Part shown: positions 1 through 12,680 of the stretch, one piece after another
How the letters are laid out: each line of letters starts with the position of its first letter
Position numbering within the stretch: position 1 is the first letter of the stretch
DNA from: Opisthorchis felineus
Lineage: Eukaryota > Platyhelminthes > Trematoda > Opisthorchiida > Opisthorchiidae
NCBI GenBank assembly: GCA_004794785.1
Contig: SJOL01007384.1
Coordinates: forward strand, 243,898-307,897
DNA length: 64,000 nucleotides
Reading direction: 5' to 3'
Program-made: the position numbers and the translations under genes
Notes under the pieces: generated by a model
Databases searched by the model: none
What the model was told of the DNA's origin: nothing
The model's input: only the letters and a program-made list of their open reading frames with translations

Positions 1-598
1 TGAGTAAAGTAAAGTCTAATACGCACAACAGATAATCTTTCAACTGAGCGCAATCAATAGCAGCCACGGAATAGTGTGCAGTAGATTATATTACATAAGA
101 AATATCATCATCTCTAAATGTGATTCATAAAAGTATGCGTCAGAAGGGTCAGAGTCCTGAAACTGATCCCAAAATACCCCAAACCTACTCAGACCTTCAA
201 ACTCCACCAAAATCGTAGTAGGTGAGCCGTCAAGCATCCGAGCCAGAAAAGCCAGATTCCGATTGGACGCTCAAGCAGTAAGTCAGTTCAGCAATGGCCG
301 ACGATGATGAGTGTCCACCCAACGCCGATCGGAAAACTTTGACTCAAGGTCAGAAGTGCGCTTTAAATACCACGATTCTCCCTATAATTTTTGCACTCGA
401 TTGATCCCAATAAAGCTGTTGCGTTCCTTGTTGGTGAGTCTTTTTCCGACACTAAGGCACTGGAGCGGAGACAGCAGTTATTTACAACAACATGATGCAT
501 GGATATAAGCCAATCAGATACGTGGTTGTGCGCCAGGCAAATCGGAGTCACAGCTATCTTAAATAAGGACCATAACAACAATACTAGAAGATCTCGGG
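1..598. other. Intergenic, nothing recognised
   Basis: No open reading frame here resembles a known protein family. No tRNA-like box pair, long tandem repeat or dispersed repeat shared with the rest of the window is visible. Short frames on both strands look like chance frames. Confidence 0.5.
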
Positions 599-846
599 AA
601 ATACACTCATTTGAAAATCAACTTGGTTTTCACGGGAAGAATACCATAAAGGAGAGATTCAGATGAGTCTCCCACGAAAACCAAATCAATTTGCAAATGA
701 GTGTATTTGTTGAAATCAGTCCAATTCGGGTTCATGTAGAACATGAGTTTGACGGAAACTCGGGGACTATGCCCACCTAATGAGCCCCAAGAAGGGCAAA
801 AGTGGTCGTGGGCTGTTAAAGAGTTTTCAGCAACCTTGTGAGTAGT
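599..846 (+). repeat. Foldback element, diverged copy 1
   Basis: A shorter, diverged member of the foldback family seen at 2766-3176 and 53826-54317. The left arm (about 599-637) starts aaatacactcatttg. The right arm (about 668-708) ends caaatgagtgtattt. The loop is only about 30 nt. A tail of about 135 bp follows, with the family landmarks tttgacggaaactcgggga, gagccccaagaagggc and ttttcagcaacctt. No clear target-site duplication was found. Confidence 0.65.
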
Positions 847-2112
847 CTTCTATATGAAAATACGAGAAGACTTTAAGTTTCACACTTGGGCATCATCGTC
901 CTCTTTTCAAGAAATGAATTCAGAATGTGATGATTGCAGGAGAATATGAAGACAGTTGGCGAGGATTTATTGGTGCTCTAAATGACAGTTCTAAAAAGGA
1001 ACTAGTGATGGACAAAATAGGAGACCAGAACCGAATCCTATCGATTCTTTTTCTGTATAATAATTCGGAAGAATAGGTAGGTGAAAACACAATTTGTCTA
1101 TGGTGAAAGCTTGACAGTGAGCGCTTTCAACAAAATTGAATAGCCTCGTCGTTTTCCTGGAAAAGCACGTTACACTATAGCGGCAATGTATGATTGCTTT
1201 TGACAGCGTCTTACCATGTCCTTACTTTTGCCAGATATATAGCAAAATAAGCAAGAATATGTACACTTGACGAGGCTCATTCATCTGCAAATTATTCTGG
1301 TGTCTAACAGAGACTCAACTGCATCTCTCATTAATAACAGGAAGTACACTTACCTGATGAACCCAATAGTGGACAATCGGGGCACTTTCAGCAACCTTAC
1401 GAGTAGTGTGTTCTTCCAAGAGAATGTCCATCTTCATGCAGATAATTGTTTCATGTTCAGCTAACAAGAAAGCAATTTGTTATTCCACTTCTGAGGTAAT
1501 TCCTGATCACAAATTCCCAGCCGTGTCCTTGCCCACTATACCCACGTGTTAGACGCGGCAATATCTAACATCTCAAGCCGCAAGGGGCCGTCGTCTAGTG
1601 GCGCAACGGAACTGAAGCGTCCAAGGCTAATGACCGGAATGTTCACTCCATATTTCTTATGGTTTTAGTGCCCAATGATAAACACTATCTCATTTACACC
1701 AACTTGTCCCTTAATGCAGAGAGAAAGTGGACGCAAGGTTGATGGCTTCAAGTGATTTCTTTTCTTTGTTAAAGTTCCCGATACGGGACTTTGAGTGACG
1801 CGTAGGTTCGACTATCCCGAATATCAAAAGGAAAAATTGTGTTCGAACGTCTAAGGTACTATTGACACAAAGGTAAGCAACGTTATACGACGTTCGTAGC
1901 GTTAACAAATGCACAAGTCTGTCACTGACCGTCACAGGGCAGTGTCAAGGTCCGCCCACCAAGCAGCGGCGAGTGGAATGTTGGCTCTGTGGTGTGTTGC
2001 GGTCGTCCCTTCCGAGGACTGTCTGCTCAAATGGAACTCATGACAGAGCACTTCGAGGCAGGCTCAAAAAAACGGGGCACGGACACGCATATGCAAGTGG
2101 GTCAGCTGCGCA

Positions 2113-2143
<31 letters not shown>

Positions 2144-2765
2144 GCTAGAATAACAGTGTCGGACCGGACGGCCTATGTGGCAAGGTGAACGGCGGTACAA
2201 ATGAGCAAAACAGGATCAAAAGCACATGATTCTGAGGCGAACGCTCGTGGAGAATCGGTCCGTGTGCCAAGTTATCGTAGTGCGTGTGTGAGTTGTGAGC
2301 TGGTAAGTATATTATTCATTTTGACATCGCAACCGATGTTGAAGTGACCGCGCAGTGGATACGGGGTGACATGCATTGTGTGACAAGGAAACCCAACTGC
2401 TAATCCTACCTGACAGTTGAGATATGGGTGTGACTCACACAGGTCATCTGACCTCTTGAACCATGGTTGTTATCAATGTGCATCGGGTCACTTGACCTCT
2501 TTTCAGGCAACAATGGACAGAGCAGGGATTTTACAAGATAGGTCGGACAACCAGGGCAGTGGAAAGGCCTGTTTAAGAAGTAGGTCCAGTCGGGTGTACT
2601 CGCCCCTAAATTTGTACGTTCTTGTAGCATGAGATAACTTGTAACAATGAATTTAGAGGTAGCGTTTATGTCATCTATTTCTCCAGCCAAGAGTTTTTTT
2701 TTCATTCATCACCATTGTTCAGGCTTCAGACGAGCGTTTTAACGAATTTAGAGAAAAGAAAAGCT
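847..2765. other. Intergenic, mostly unassigned
   Basis: A weak echo of the foldback tail lies near 1350-1410 (cagcaaccttacgagtagtg). A CA microsatellite is at 2116-2143. Nothing else can be named. Confidence 0.4.
2116..2143. repeat. CA dinucleotide microsatellite
   Basis: About 14 uninterrupted CA units. A short frame reading through it gives an artificial His-Thr run. Confidence 0.9.
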
Positions 2766-3176
<411 letters not shown>

Positions 3177-3186
3177 AAGAAAAGCT

Positions 3187-4345
3187 ACTTACAAAAGTCA
3201 TGAGTTTGGGACTAAGTCGAATGCCCGTAAATGGTTAATGAACTTTTCCATATAGATATCTCCAAACGTTCACACCCAAAATAAAATGGCGAATTTCCGT
3301 CGGACCAAGTAAGGGATTACAAGCAGAAACTCCAGAGTATAAAATACGTTGTTTCCCCTGAGGGGTGATTGGAGAGACAGAATGTAGGAGGGGAAAAGGA
3401 TCGTGAAGGAACAATTCAAAAAGTTTTGTACTAGTTTTGATGTGTTATTCTAGCAGGTTTTTCGCGAAGAAATCAAGGAATGCCTTAAGGGAGAAAAATG
3501 GCACTATAACACTACTTCTGTCGACAATAAAGTGTAATATAATGGGCAAGGCAGTGGCAAGAATGAAAGATTTGGTAACAGACAGGCTAATGTGTACAAC
3601 ATTCAACCATCTGACTTTTCAAAATACACTTCTTATGCGACCGTGTCAAAACGGATCAGAAGGTAACTCCGAAGTCTTTAGTACGTTTCACCTGAGCTGA
3701 AGGGAGAGCACGGCTTACTATAGGGCAAAATAGGCTTCGTGGACTTCATCATTAGTTGAATATTTGGGAGTAGTTGCCGGATCCGTGGTATTCGCGTCCA
3801 CGTCACCTTCATTTGTAAATAACCCGATGAAGTTGGAAGTTGTTTCGCCTTTGTTATCAGATATTTCACCAGTCCTATTTCGCATTCACACTATTCTTTA
3901 TACGTGAATTGGCTGTTGATCTGTTCGCCGAGCTTGGAGAACTTACAATTGGCTTGCAAAAGCTTCGTCATTATGCGAGAAGACATCTACAGTTGGTAGT
4001 TGGGTGGGTGGCTGTTGGCACCACTGATGCTTTGGTCAGGCCATTGTTGAGTCCTCTCCACACCATAATCGGCCTCTTGAGTAAAGCACAGCCTGTTCTC
4101 GTGCTAATGTAAATTATACATCGTCATAAAGCCGTTTTCGTTGGATGCGTGGATTAGTACGGCGTTAGCACTCGCGAGCTTACAACTGTAATACAAATAA
4201 ACATTTGAAAAAGCGTCACAGGAAGCCAGCCAGATTATTTACCACAACAAGGCCTTGAAATTATGTGCAGCTCATAGAATGGCTTCTATGCCCCTCCACA
4301 CAGTCCAACACAACGCTAACATCACTTGGCACTGCGGCATAACAT
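3187..4345. other. Intergenic, one weak dispersed-repeat fragment
   Basis: Positions about 3905-4010 resemble 18957-19099 inside UPF1 intron 7 (shared words around ctgttgatctgttcg and acaattggcttgcaaa). This suggests an old dispersed repeat. The 90-residue frame across it (3840-4112) has no recognisable family and is not called as a gene. Confidence 0.35.
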
Positions 4346-4702
4346 CATGGTTGTACGTGGGTTAGGAAGCTGCCGGGGCGCCTAGAACAACATTGGAAGA
4401 AGATTAGGACACTCGGCCAAAGCCTAGGCTCAAAAGCCCGACCGTAAGTCAGCGGTGGTTGGCGAGAAATGCAAGTGTATTAGGACTTTTATAGAACAAG
4501 TCACCAAATGTGCTCCAATCTCCAACCTGGAGAGCCAGGAGAGTGCGTTTATCGGATCTCTAACCACTGACAAATCTGGTATGAGAGACTGTGTGAGAGT
4601 CGCACGGAAAGTAGCCAGTATAACCCAATGGGCTACGGAGGCACACAAACCGTAACAATACAGTAGGGTTCAGTCTCTTTGTGACGGACTGGGATACGGA
4701 GC
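4346..4702 (-). repeat. Dispersed ~350-bp repeat, copy 1
   Basis: Aligns along its length with 62765-63105. Shared landmarks include catggttgtacgtggg, aaatgcaa, ccaacctggaga, tctaacc, ctggtatgaga, caatgggt and gtgacggactg. Identity is clearly imperfect, so this is an old copy. The other copy abuts the start codon of the RTE LINE at 62766, so the unit may be the 5' untranslated region of that LINE. It could equally be an independent short repeat that lies there by chance. The strand is given as that of the RTE. Confidence 0.6.
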
Positions 4703-7700
4703 AAGTAACAGATCCGTGGCGGGTTGACTGGTTATTCTCAAGTACTCCTTTCACATAACCCTTGATTAGACTTGTAAACAGAAAGGCCTTACAACTCGAC
4801 TACAGCCCTTCCCCCCTTGATGAACACCTCTTCAAAAGAATCAGACGACTCTGATGCGTCCATGTTAAGAAACTCCAACCAGGCGCGCAATGTCTGATGA
4901 ATAGAAAGGTAGAAGATGTAACTGTATAAACACGTCTGTGGTTCTCTACAAACCATCTTTGGAATAAAGCTCAGCAAAAAATACATCGACATTTTAGCCT
5001 CAAAAGAGCTTCTTGGAAGCTAAGTTTTTTCTTTCCCCAAGCATATGGCAACATGTGGTTCATAGTAGTAACGCCTATTGTTGTCTTCTTCAGAAACGTC
5101 ATACCCGGCAAAATCCTAACGCCCCTTTCATTAAACTTCGTGAAAATCGTGTACAAGTGCGGTTAGCAGTCCGCGTATGTCAATATCATCTTACAAAAGG
5201 CAAATTCTCAACCAGAAAACCGCGATCAACCTAAATTAAAGCGTTTTCATCAAGTGGTCCAATCTGAGTGTCAACCAAGTAGAAACCAGTTCAAATTCCC
5301 TACATCTATATGTTTCGGAACCCTACAAGTTTCCACTGAAAAGTTGACGCCTTTGCTTAAATATCCCAGCTAAGTGTCAACCTTTTAAGGATATGCAGCA
5401 GCCCTCTTCTGGAATGACGTACACATGCACCATGGCTGTATGGCTCGTTATTTTTAGGGCAGAAACCCCAACTTGACGGTTTTATGGCTACAGTTTGATA
5501 TCATGAATGCCGTGATGTTTGAAAGCACCAAGAACCATCCTACCGGCCATTCGTAACGGATCAGGTTTAGGCAACGGCCAACTTCTTCTGACAAGGAGAA
5601 AACCTGTTGAATTTTACACGGTTCAGTTAAATGACTGGCTTTAAAGCAAGCAACTTTGTGCTTGTATTCCCGATTTTTTCTGCGCTCCTCTTGATCTGGA
5701 CCACGAAATTGGAGCATTTCATGTGACATTGAACATCACCTCAAATCGAGCATATGCCCAGCTGTCGTAAAATGGGCCACACCCAAGTAGTTTCGTGAAA
5801 TGACCGCTTTGTGCAGCACCCAGTTTCTGAACTGGACAGGCTTGCTGTATGACCATAAACCATGTGCAACAGAAAGTGATGTGATCCACAAGTAGTACCG
5901 GATCCCGTAATTTGATCCCCACGACTTAACTGCCCAAAAAACGAATTAGCCAAAATTGTGTTTATTGGACATGGTCAGCCGCCGAACACCCGTAACATAG
6001 GCCACAATCGATACAAAGTGATCCCAGAATAGGGTCGGTTAATAACGGAGCTCAAACGTGAATGATAATCAAATTGAGTAGACTAACGCATGCGTGACTG
6101 CGCTTATGTGACAGACTGTATAACTGGACGCGAATGTATGTTTGTAAGAGGTCACAAAACACTGCGTACAGTAAAGGGAAAAAAGGTTACGACATAAGTA
6201 AGCCAGCGGTAGAAAAACGACTGGAAATGCTAGAATGGTACATACGCAGCACCTCCTGGGCTTTCGTAAAGCTGGGGATGCTTTGGCAGGTCTTGCAATA
6301 TCCGAGCGAGGTTGGAAGTACAATATAAATCGGATTGATAGTGAAATTCGTGTATGGTGGTCTCAAAGCCTTTCATCCAAAGCATGTGCATGTTTGAAAA
6401 CCAGCCACGACCCATTTAACACGGCCCTAGTGACTCCATTTGCTTTCACGGGCTCATCCAAACTGACCCTGCAAAATATGCACGACTGCATGGAAAACAG
6501 TTCCTTTCTTATGTGTACGGTATTTCACCCTTCGCGTTGCTAATCACCGCCCGACATCGACTAACTTACTTTATTCACACTCAGCAGCTCTTAAGTCCCC
6601 CTTCCGCGAAGAACGATATCTTTCTCAAAGACGTTTAGTCTCAATCCTGCGAACCTGGCCATCAAATTGACAGGCGGAATTGCAAACCCCATAAAGCGGA
6701 TGGAAATCATTTCGCAGCTGTGACCGTTCTATTTCCTAACATGGACCATTTTCTTAAAAATTCAAAAGACGCAAACACTGTTCGGCATGGTGACTGACTT
6801 TCATTTATTTGTAGCGAGCTAAAACGTTCAAAATCGGATTTCAATCTCCGACGCGTATTGGTGGTACTGACTAGTGAACCTGATGACTTTACTCTGCGTG
6901 CAAAACGGTGGTCCTGTGGTTTACGTATAATCAATCAAGCCATGAGATATAACACGGAGCGTGAGCTAATTGGTGGATGATTCCGGTTAGAGCTAAAGAT
7001 ATCCCAAGGTTCTGTGAACCTAATTATTCGATGAGTGTCCAGCTGACAGCTTCTCCGGATCAATCATGTATACCGTGACATCCAGCTCAGTTCTGCCGGA
7101 TTATTCTCATCCTCGCCACTTGGATCAGCTCCCACCTCGAAATACGTCGATTGGTTCTCATTCAAAAAAATTCACGCCGGGTTTGGCCTCAGAAAAAATC
7201 AGCGTCATAACTTCCGGCTGTGATTTTGCGTTAAACTGATTTTCCCCGACGCGATTCCCACGATATGACTGGCCGATTTACTCGCAAGCGTCAAGCTCCT
7301 CAAGACATCTACGGCTAACTAATTTTAAGATAGCTCAGTGGAAGAAACCTCGGCATCTTGGATGTTGTGAACCGAAAGGATGTCAAAGCTGATTATTATC
7401 ACCGTGGGCAAAACGCTTTACTGTTTCACCAATCCCCGTACTTATTGGCTACTAATTTCAGCTTACCAAATAGTGCACTTTGTATTGCATTGGTGAGCTA
7501 GTATGAAGTATCCGCATTGCACATTAGTTTTCACGACGGCCTGCAATGCGTTCAACGCGGAAGCTAAATAGGGTCATTGAAGAACATGCCACAAGGCGGT
7601 GAAATGTCAAGCTGGCTGCTAATCTACATACCGAACCAGGCGGCACCAAAACAGTGTAGCAAACGAAGCGCAGGTGGCCACATGGGATGACTGGAAACTT

Positions 7701-9943
7701 GACACGGGCCAATAACAGGTGACAGCTGGTCAAAAAGCACTTTGATTGTTCATGAATGAATGACGAAGTGTAAGTACGAACCCCAGCGGCTTTGCTTGAC
7801 TTGGGCAAATGATAATTTGGCTTAATACAAATAAATTAGGGTAACAAACTTTGTCCGTAAACTTCCAGAAACATGGTATTTTTCGTGCTTTTCTCCACAG
7901 AAGTCCGCTTTGTGCGATTTTCCGCGTTGACGTCCACCGTCCGTGAAGTCAATACTGTTTGGAAAACACAGGTTCATATTCCCTAATAACTTGTCGGAAA
8001 TAAACAGTCTGTCCCACCACCTTCCTGGAAACCGACACAAATGACTTCTCCGGGTGCCCAACTGTAAAACGTAGGCACGAAAAGATGCCCTCAAAGGATT
8101 TAAACGTGACCCCTAGGAAGATGAACATTCGAGCTGTGTGGTCGATCGTTTTACAGACAAGTGTTGTACGGTGCACCAAGGTAGGTGCCATGATGAGTGA
8201 CCCACTGGTGTATGTGATGGTAGACACCACAGGATTTGCACTCAGCACGGATTACTACATGTGTATTCTTCCCAAGTACTATTTTACATGGTCAGATGAT
8301 CCAACTAGACGCATTGCTTACCGTACCATGTTTTGTTAAATGCTGTCGCCCGTCAGAAAAACGACCGAGATCGACCCGCCAAACCCTACTTACTGGGGCT
8401 ACAGGGCTTGGTTTCACAGATAGAACACCTTCATATCTTGGCTAGCTCCACCAAAAATTAAACGAATTCCCGTAACAACGTACTTTCCCTATGCAGAAAA
8501 TTTTGATGTTCTTGCCACCGATCGCAAGAGTTGGGGTGAACAAATTGGATTATATCAGGTTATTGGGATGTTACTGAATCAAACAATGCAAACTAGGAAA
8601 ACGAAATATGCAATAATGCACATGCGCCAGCTATCCAGCTACTGATGTACTGGCACCAGCCGCTATCCCGGGGAACAATACGCAGTTGTTGCCGGGATCT
8701 GTCTTGAAATGGCTGTTCCATGTGGTTTGACAGGAATAAGGCTCCACAAAGATGGGTTCAAGGGACACTTATTTACCGGTTGGTCAGAAAACGCTACGAA
8801 GCACTCAGTTGCAGAAAATTTGCTAATTACATCGGCCGCCGCTAAATGGGCGAATTTATGCGGCGGCTGGTTTTGACTGAATACGGTAAGAACTGTCATC
8901 CATTAAGGGAACCAAAATATCCTTAAGCGCGATTTGTACTTCCCTCAAAGGTTTCGCGGATATGTCCACATATCCAGTACCAATCGATGCATTCATCTTA
9001 ATCTAATTATGATAAGTTGGGAAGACAAGGCAGTCCAAGTTCGAAATAAATTTGATGTAAACTCTGGGATTGGGCCATCCTGAGAAGCCCCAAAGAGCAA
9101 AACCAATAGAGTTCTCGTGTAGCTTATAGATAGCCGTATAGAAGAACCGCGCTGTTAGTAAAATGCTGATTAGTAAGACGGATTTATGAGAAAAGCTCCC
9201 GTCTAGACATAATAGTCGTTTCGGGTACACACACGTGGTCTTCTCAGATTATTGGCGTTCGTTAATGAACTACAGTCACGCCGATTGAGTAATGGACACC
9301 TGAAGGATATCAACATACATGCAAGCGTCCGAAAACAGACAGTCGCTCCGCATATTTATTGTAACTGGGCTGGGAGTGACATAAAAAATATCAGGAGGTT
9401 CGCAGGCTAGATTCTAGGTTATGTATGAACGGCTCCAGTACTAACCACCCGCCCGCCAACAAAACCCAGGAAGTCACACCGGACAACGTAATGTAGCAGA
9501 CCCACGGGGACGTAACAACCGGCAGACAGCCTCGCGACCGTACCCTTACTTCCATTCGCGTTTCATATTGACCATTCACCTAAAATGCTTGGCGAGAATT
9601 CACACAGCCGACTTTCTAGGGAGGCAAGACAGCTTACAGCATTCCAATTCGCTGCAATACTTCTGGTCCAAGTACAACAGCTGTGTACTATTCCGACTGG
9701 GCAGCTACGATCTTGGGTTTCAGACAGGACCATCTATCTACCTGTTAACACGTCATGCATTGAAACCAATACTCCTTTCGCAATGACTATCAGAACGTTT
9801 CCCCACATTTCTCCCTTAATCTGACAGTTTTCCCTCCACAGATTCAGCACCTCTTTTGACAAAATAAGACGAGATAAAACATATCACTACGTCCTATCCT
9901 GAAATACAAGCACAAATAGCACCACAGGGTCAGTCCTACGCAT
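4703..9943. other. Intergenic, no recognisable gene
   Basis: More than 5 kb with only short frames and no family resemblance on either strand. Positions about 9049-9108 weakly resemble the foldback tail (aaactctggga...gagaagccccaa). No RNA gene, satellite or LINE domain was recognised. Confidence 0.4.
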
Positions 9944-10133
9944 GGGGCGAGATGGCTCAGTGGTTAGAGCGCGAATTTACTGACCGGAAGGTCCGTGGTT
10001 CGAACCTGGCCTCTGCCTCTCGACTTCCCTGTCTAGGCTTGGGCAACCTGGCAGTATCCCAGCCCTCGTGCTTCCTTCGGGTGGCATGGCAGTTAGGCAC
10101 CGAAAGGGTGTTACAGCTGAACGATTTTTTTTA
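9944..10133 (+). mobile_element. tRNA-derived SINE, copy 1
   Basis: The head is tRNA-like, with an A box (tggctcagtggttagagcgc, 9953 onward) and a B box (ggttcgaacc, about 9998). A family body follows with cgacttccctgtctaggctt, cagtatcccagccctcgtg, gggtggcatggca and tgttacagctgaacgat, then a T run. Five more copies occur in the window (20271, 20618, 35441, 58215, 63343). It would be transcribed by RNA polymerase III and mobilised by a LINE. It is not a functional tRNA: the body does not fold as a cloverleaf after the B box. Confidence 0.88.
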
Positions 10134-12380
10134 TGGGCCAGAAATGCAGTGATATAGGTGCATCTAAAAAATCCGATGGTGCAAGTTGCACACACGTCCG
10201 GCATTACTAACACACGTGATTCAAAAGGTCAGGGGTGATAACGTGTAGTTGAACGAAGCCCAGTTCATTGATGAAGACAGGGCGTCATGCACATTTTGTG
10301 GGTGAAATTTGGAGTTGGACAAAAGACCAAGAGCACTGGTTCAAATGCAATACCCCAATACTCCAGCCCTCAGCGACAATTGACCGGTAATGGGAACTGG
10401 GATTCAACTGCCATGGACCCCAGCTCTGGTACGACTGAAGAGCGGAATGTAAGCAATGACATAGTTTCGGCCACTATCCCTAACCTAACCAGATCAGATT
10501 TGGTGTGCGAAGCCGTACTAGAGGGATTATTTTAAATACCTTAGTGCTTGCTACCATCTCGGTGTCCGCAATTGCGCATCCCAAGCGTTAACACATCAGA
10601 AAAGGACCGCGCCAAGGACGTTGAATGAAGTAAACAACACACGCCAAACCATCCAAAGGCCAACTGCGTTCCGGAGTATGTAGCTGTCCTACCTCAGGAG
10701 TAATTTCGGCGCGCAAAGAACTCCGGAAAAAAACGCCGATAGGATAGCAAAGCGGACCATCGGAGAGATGAACTGCAAGCCCTTGTAAGCAGCACGACAG
10801 TTAACCCGAAGAAATTGCAGGCTCCGAGAGCTCCCACTGCCTTCTTTTGGTTCAACTAGATTGTGAAAATCTCGTCCATCTTCCACGAAATTAACGAACT
10901 ATCTCACAGAGTTATGTTGTTCGGTCTTCGAAGACCTATGAACTCCAAATTACGATTTTCGTCTACACACCAGCGTTCTTATCGTTTTACTACCGTGTTC
11001 GATCAGGTGATACATGCAGTTGTTGCCCCCGTCAAGTTTGTTAAGCCTGTACTCCAATTCCATGGATTCCGTGAGTGGTGACCGTTCTTGCAGCCACAAC
11101 TGTTGAACTAAAAGGGACGTAACGGCAGAAGGATAAACAGAGCAAAGCTTCCACACCATAGCTACCAGACAGGCATGTTGGCAGTGGCGGGAATGATTTT
11201 CCCGACAAACAACGACGGAATAACAGTACAGTGGGAAATAAACACAAAGACAGGTAAAAATGATAATCAAGTTGGTAGCTGTACGAATTCAAAATACATG
11301 CCTCCCAGGAGATTGTGCCCAGTGGTTCCCAAAGGGGACCACTGATCACAAAAAAGACGAGCGTAGGAAAACCCTAGTGATTACTTTTCTATGTATCTCA
11401 GACATCGTATTAATCTGGAATACGAAGCATCGACCACTTTTGAAGCGCACACGGACTATGCCATCTTGACTGGAATCTGCTAGCCTGCGAGTTGAGGTAA
11501 CAAAAGGACCTACCTTGGGACATACGATACACTGCTGACGGACACAAGACAAGTAACTCAGAAGAGCACACATCTAAATAAAGTATCCCTAAACAGAATG
11601 TAGAAGCGCGGCGGTAGACGTATTACGACCACCAGTAGATGGTACAGTACAGTGGTTCTGGGTGAGAACAGGGTTTCGTTGAACGTGTGCACGGAATTCG
11701 GATAAGTGCATACCAACCATTTGACGGCCAAAAAAACAGCAACTGGAATCTGTTTACAATTAACAGTCACGAAAGCAGAAACATGAGCAGCATTAAACGA
11801 AACATATCAGTTTGAGGAAAGCAACAAACACTGATAAAAACAAGCACCCAATATTGTTTAAAAAGCAACAGAAACGCGAAAAAAACCAGACCACCCCTCA
11901 GGTTTCATTGTGGGCAAGAGGTTGCGCCCAATATTTGCTGAGTGAGCAACACGTGTAGCACCCGAAGACACGGCCGACGACTAAGGAGAAAAAAGACCGA
12001 AGAATCCGTCCGGGTCACGCCACACACAGCAGACGACCTGCCAGTTTACAAAATACGAGCACGGATCAACCGAAATAAAAAACAGGATTGGATGAAAACA
12101 TAGGGAACGGGACACCAGATTGTGAGGTACTGAATGAACAGGGAGTGTTGAATTGAACCGAGGTATGGAAAGCAACGATCAGGCGCGTTTATAAGGAATA
12201 GTCTCTTTGATCCATGCGTTCATTTCGAACATCTAACCAGTTCACCCCACCGTATTTGTCTGTCGCGGATGGACAGACAGATCTCCTCCTCCCTCCAATG
12301 TGAAGCAGAACCTAGTAGCCGACCAGTCATGTGCAGTCACCCGTTGTTCATCGTGGACATTTTCGAGTATACGTTGGTCT
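10134..12380. other. Region downstream of UPF1, no gene recognised
   Basis: This is the 3' flank of the minus-strand UPF1 gene. No canonical AATAAA (tttatt on the plus strand) was found in the first 300 nt after the stop, so the 3' end of the transcript is unresolved. No other coding or repeat signal was recognised. Confidence 0.4.
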
Positions 12381-12680
12381 CTAAAATTGCGACAACGGCG
12401 CACCTCCTCCACCACCACCACCATCGGCACCAGGGTCACCGCCAACCATTTGGGAAAGACTGAGGTCACCTAGGTCAGTACCGTTTATCAGACGGGTACC
12501 AGAATCATAGTTGGACACAGAACCTTTTCCATTGTTCAGCAATTCCGCGTTGCGTCGGGCGGAGAACTTCTGTGCGCCACTTGAAACAGTGGCCCCTTGG
12601 AAGGTGGAATCCTGGGAAAGCAGGAAGTTTTCTACCTGACTCGCACCGTGCCCGAGTCGAAAATCCAGAGATGTACTCTC
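12381..12680 (-). CDS. UPF1: UPF1 exon 12, C-terminus
   Basis: Encodes residues 1222-1320 and the TAG stop (12383-12381). It contains [10 protein letters not shown], equivalent to the conserved SQDSTYQG near the vertebrate C-terminus. It ends with a poly-Gly run and PLSQF (vertebrate GLSQY), which confirms the true C-terminus. The acceptor is ctattttcag|GAGAG. The poly-Gly is encoded by the CCA/CCT-rich stretch at 12400-12425, which may vary in length. Confidence 0.93.
   Translation of the reverse strand, partial: ESTSLDFRLGHGASQVENFLLSQDSTFQGATVSSGAQKFSARRNAELLNNGKGSVSNYDSGTRLINGTDLGDLSLSQMVGGDPGADGGGGGGGAPLSQF

Noticed and set aside
1585..1820. tRNA-like gtcgtctagtgg A box with ggttcgac further on
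   Set aside because: The boxes are more than 200 bp apart, too far for a tRNA, and the sequence does not match the SINE family body.
9952..10020. Functional tRNA gene
   Set aside because: The A and B boxes belong to a repeated SINE with six copies and a non-tRNA body; no cloverleaf 3' half or discriminator end is seen.
12269..12463. Plus-strand frame ending in a His run
   Set aside because: It is the antisense shadow of the UPF1 poly-Gly C-terminus (CCA/CAC repeat); there is no independent support.
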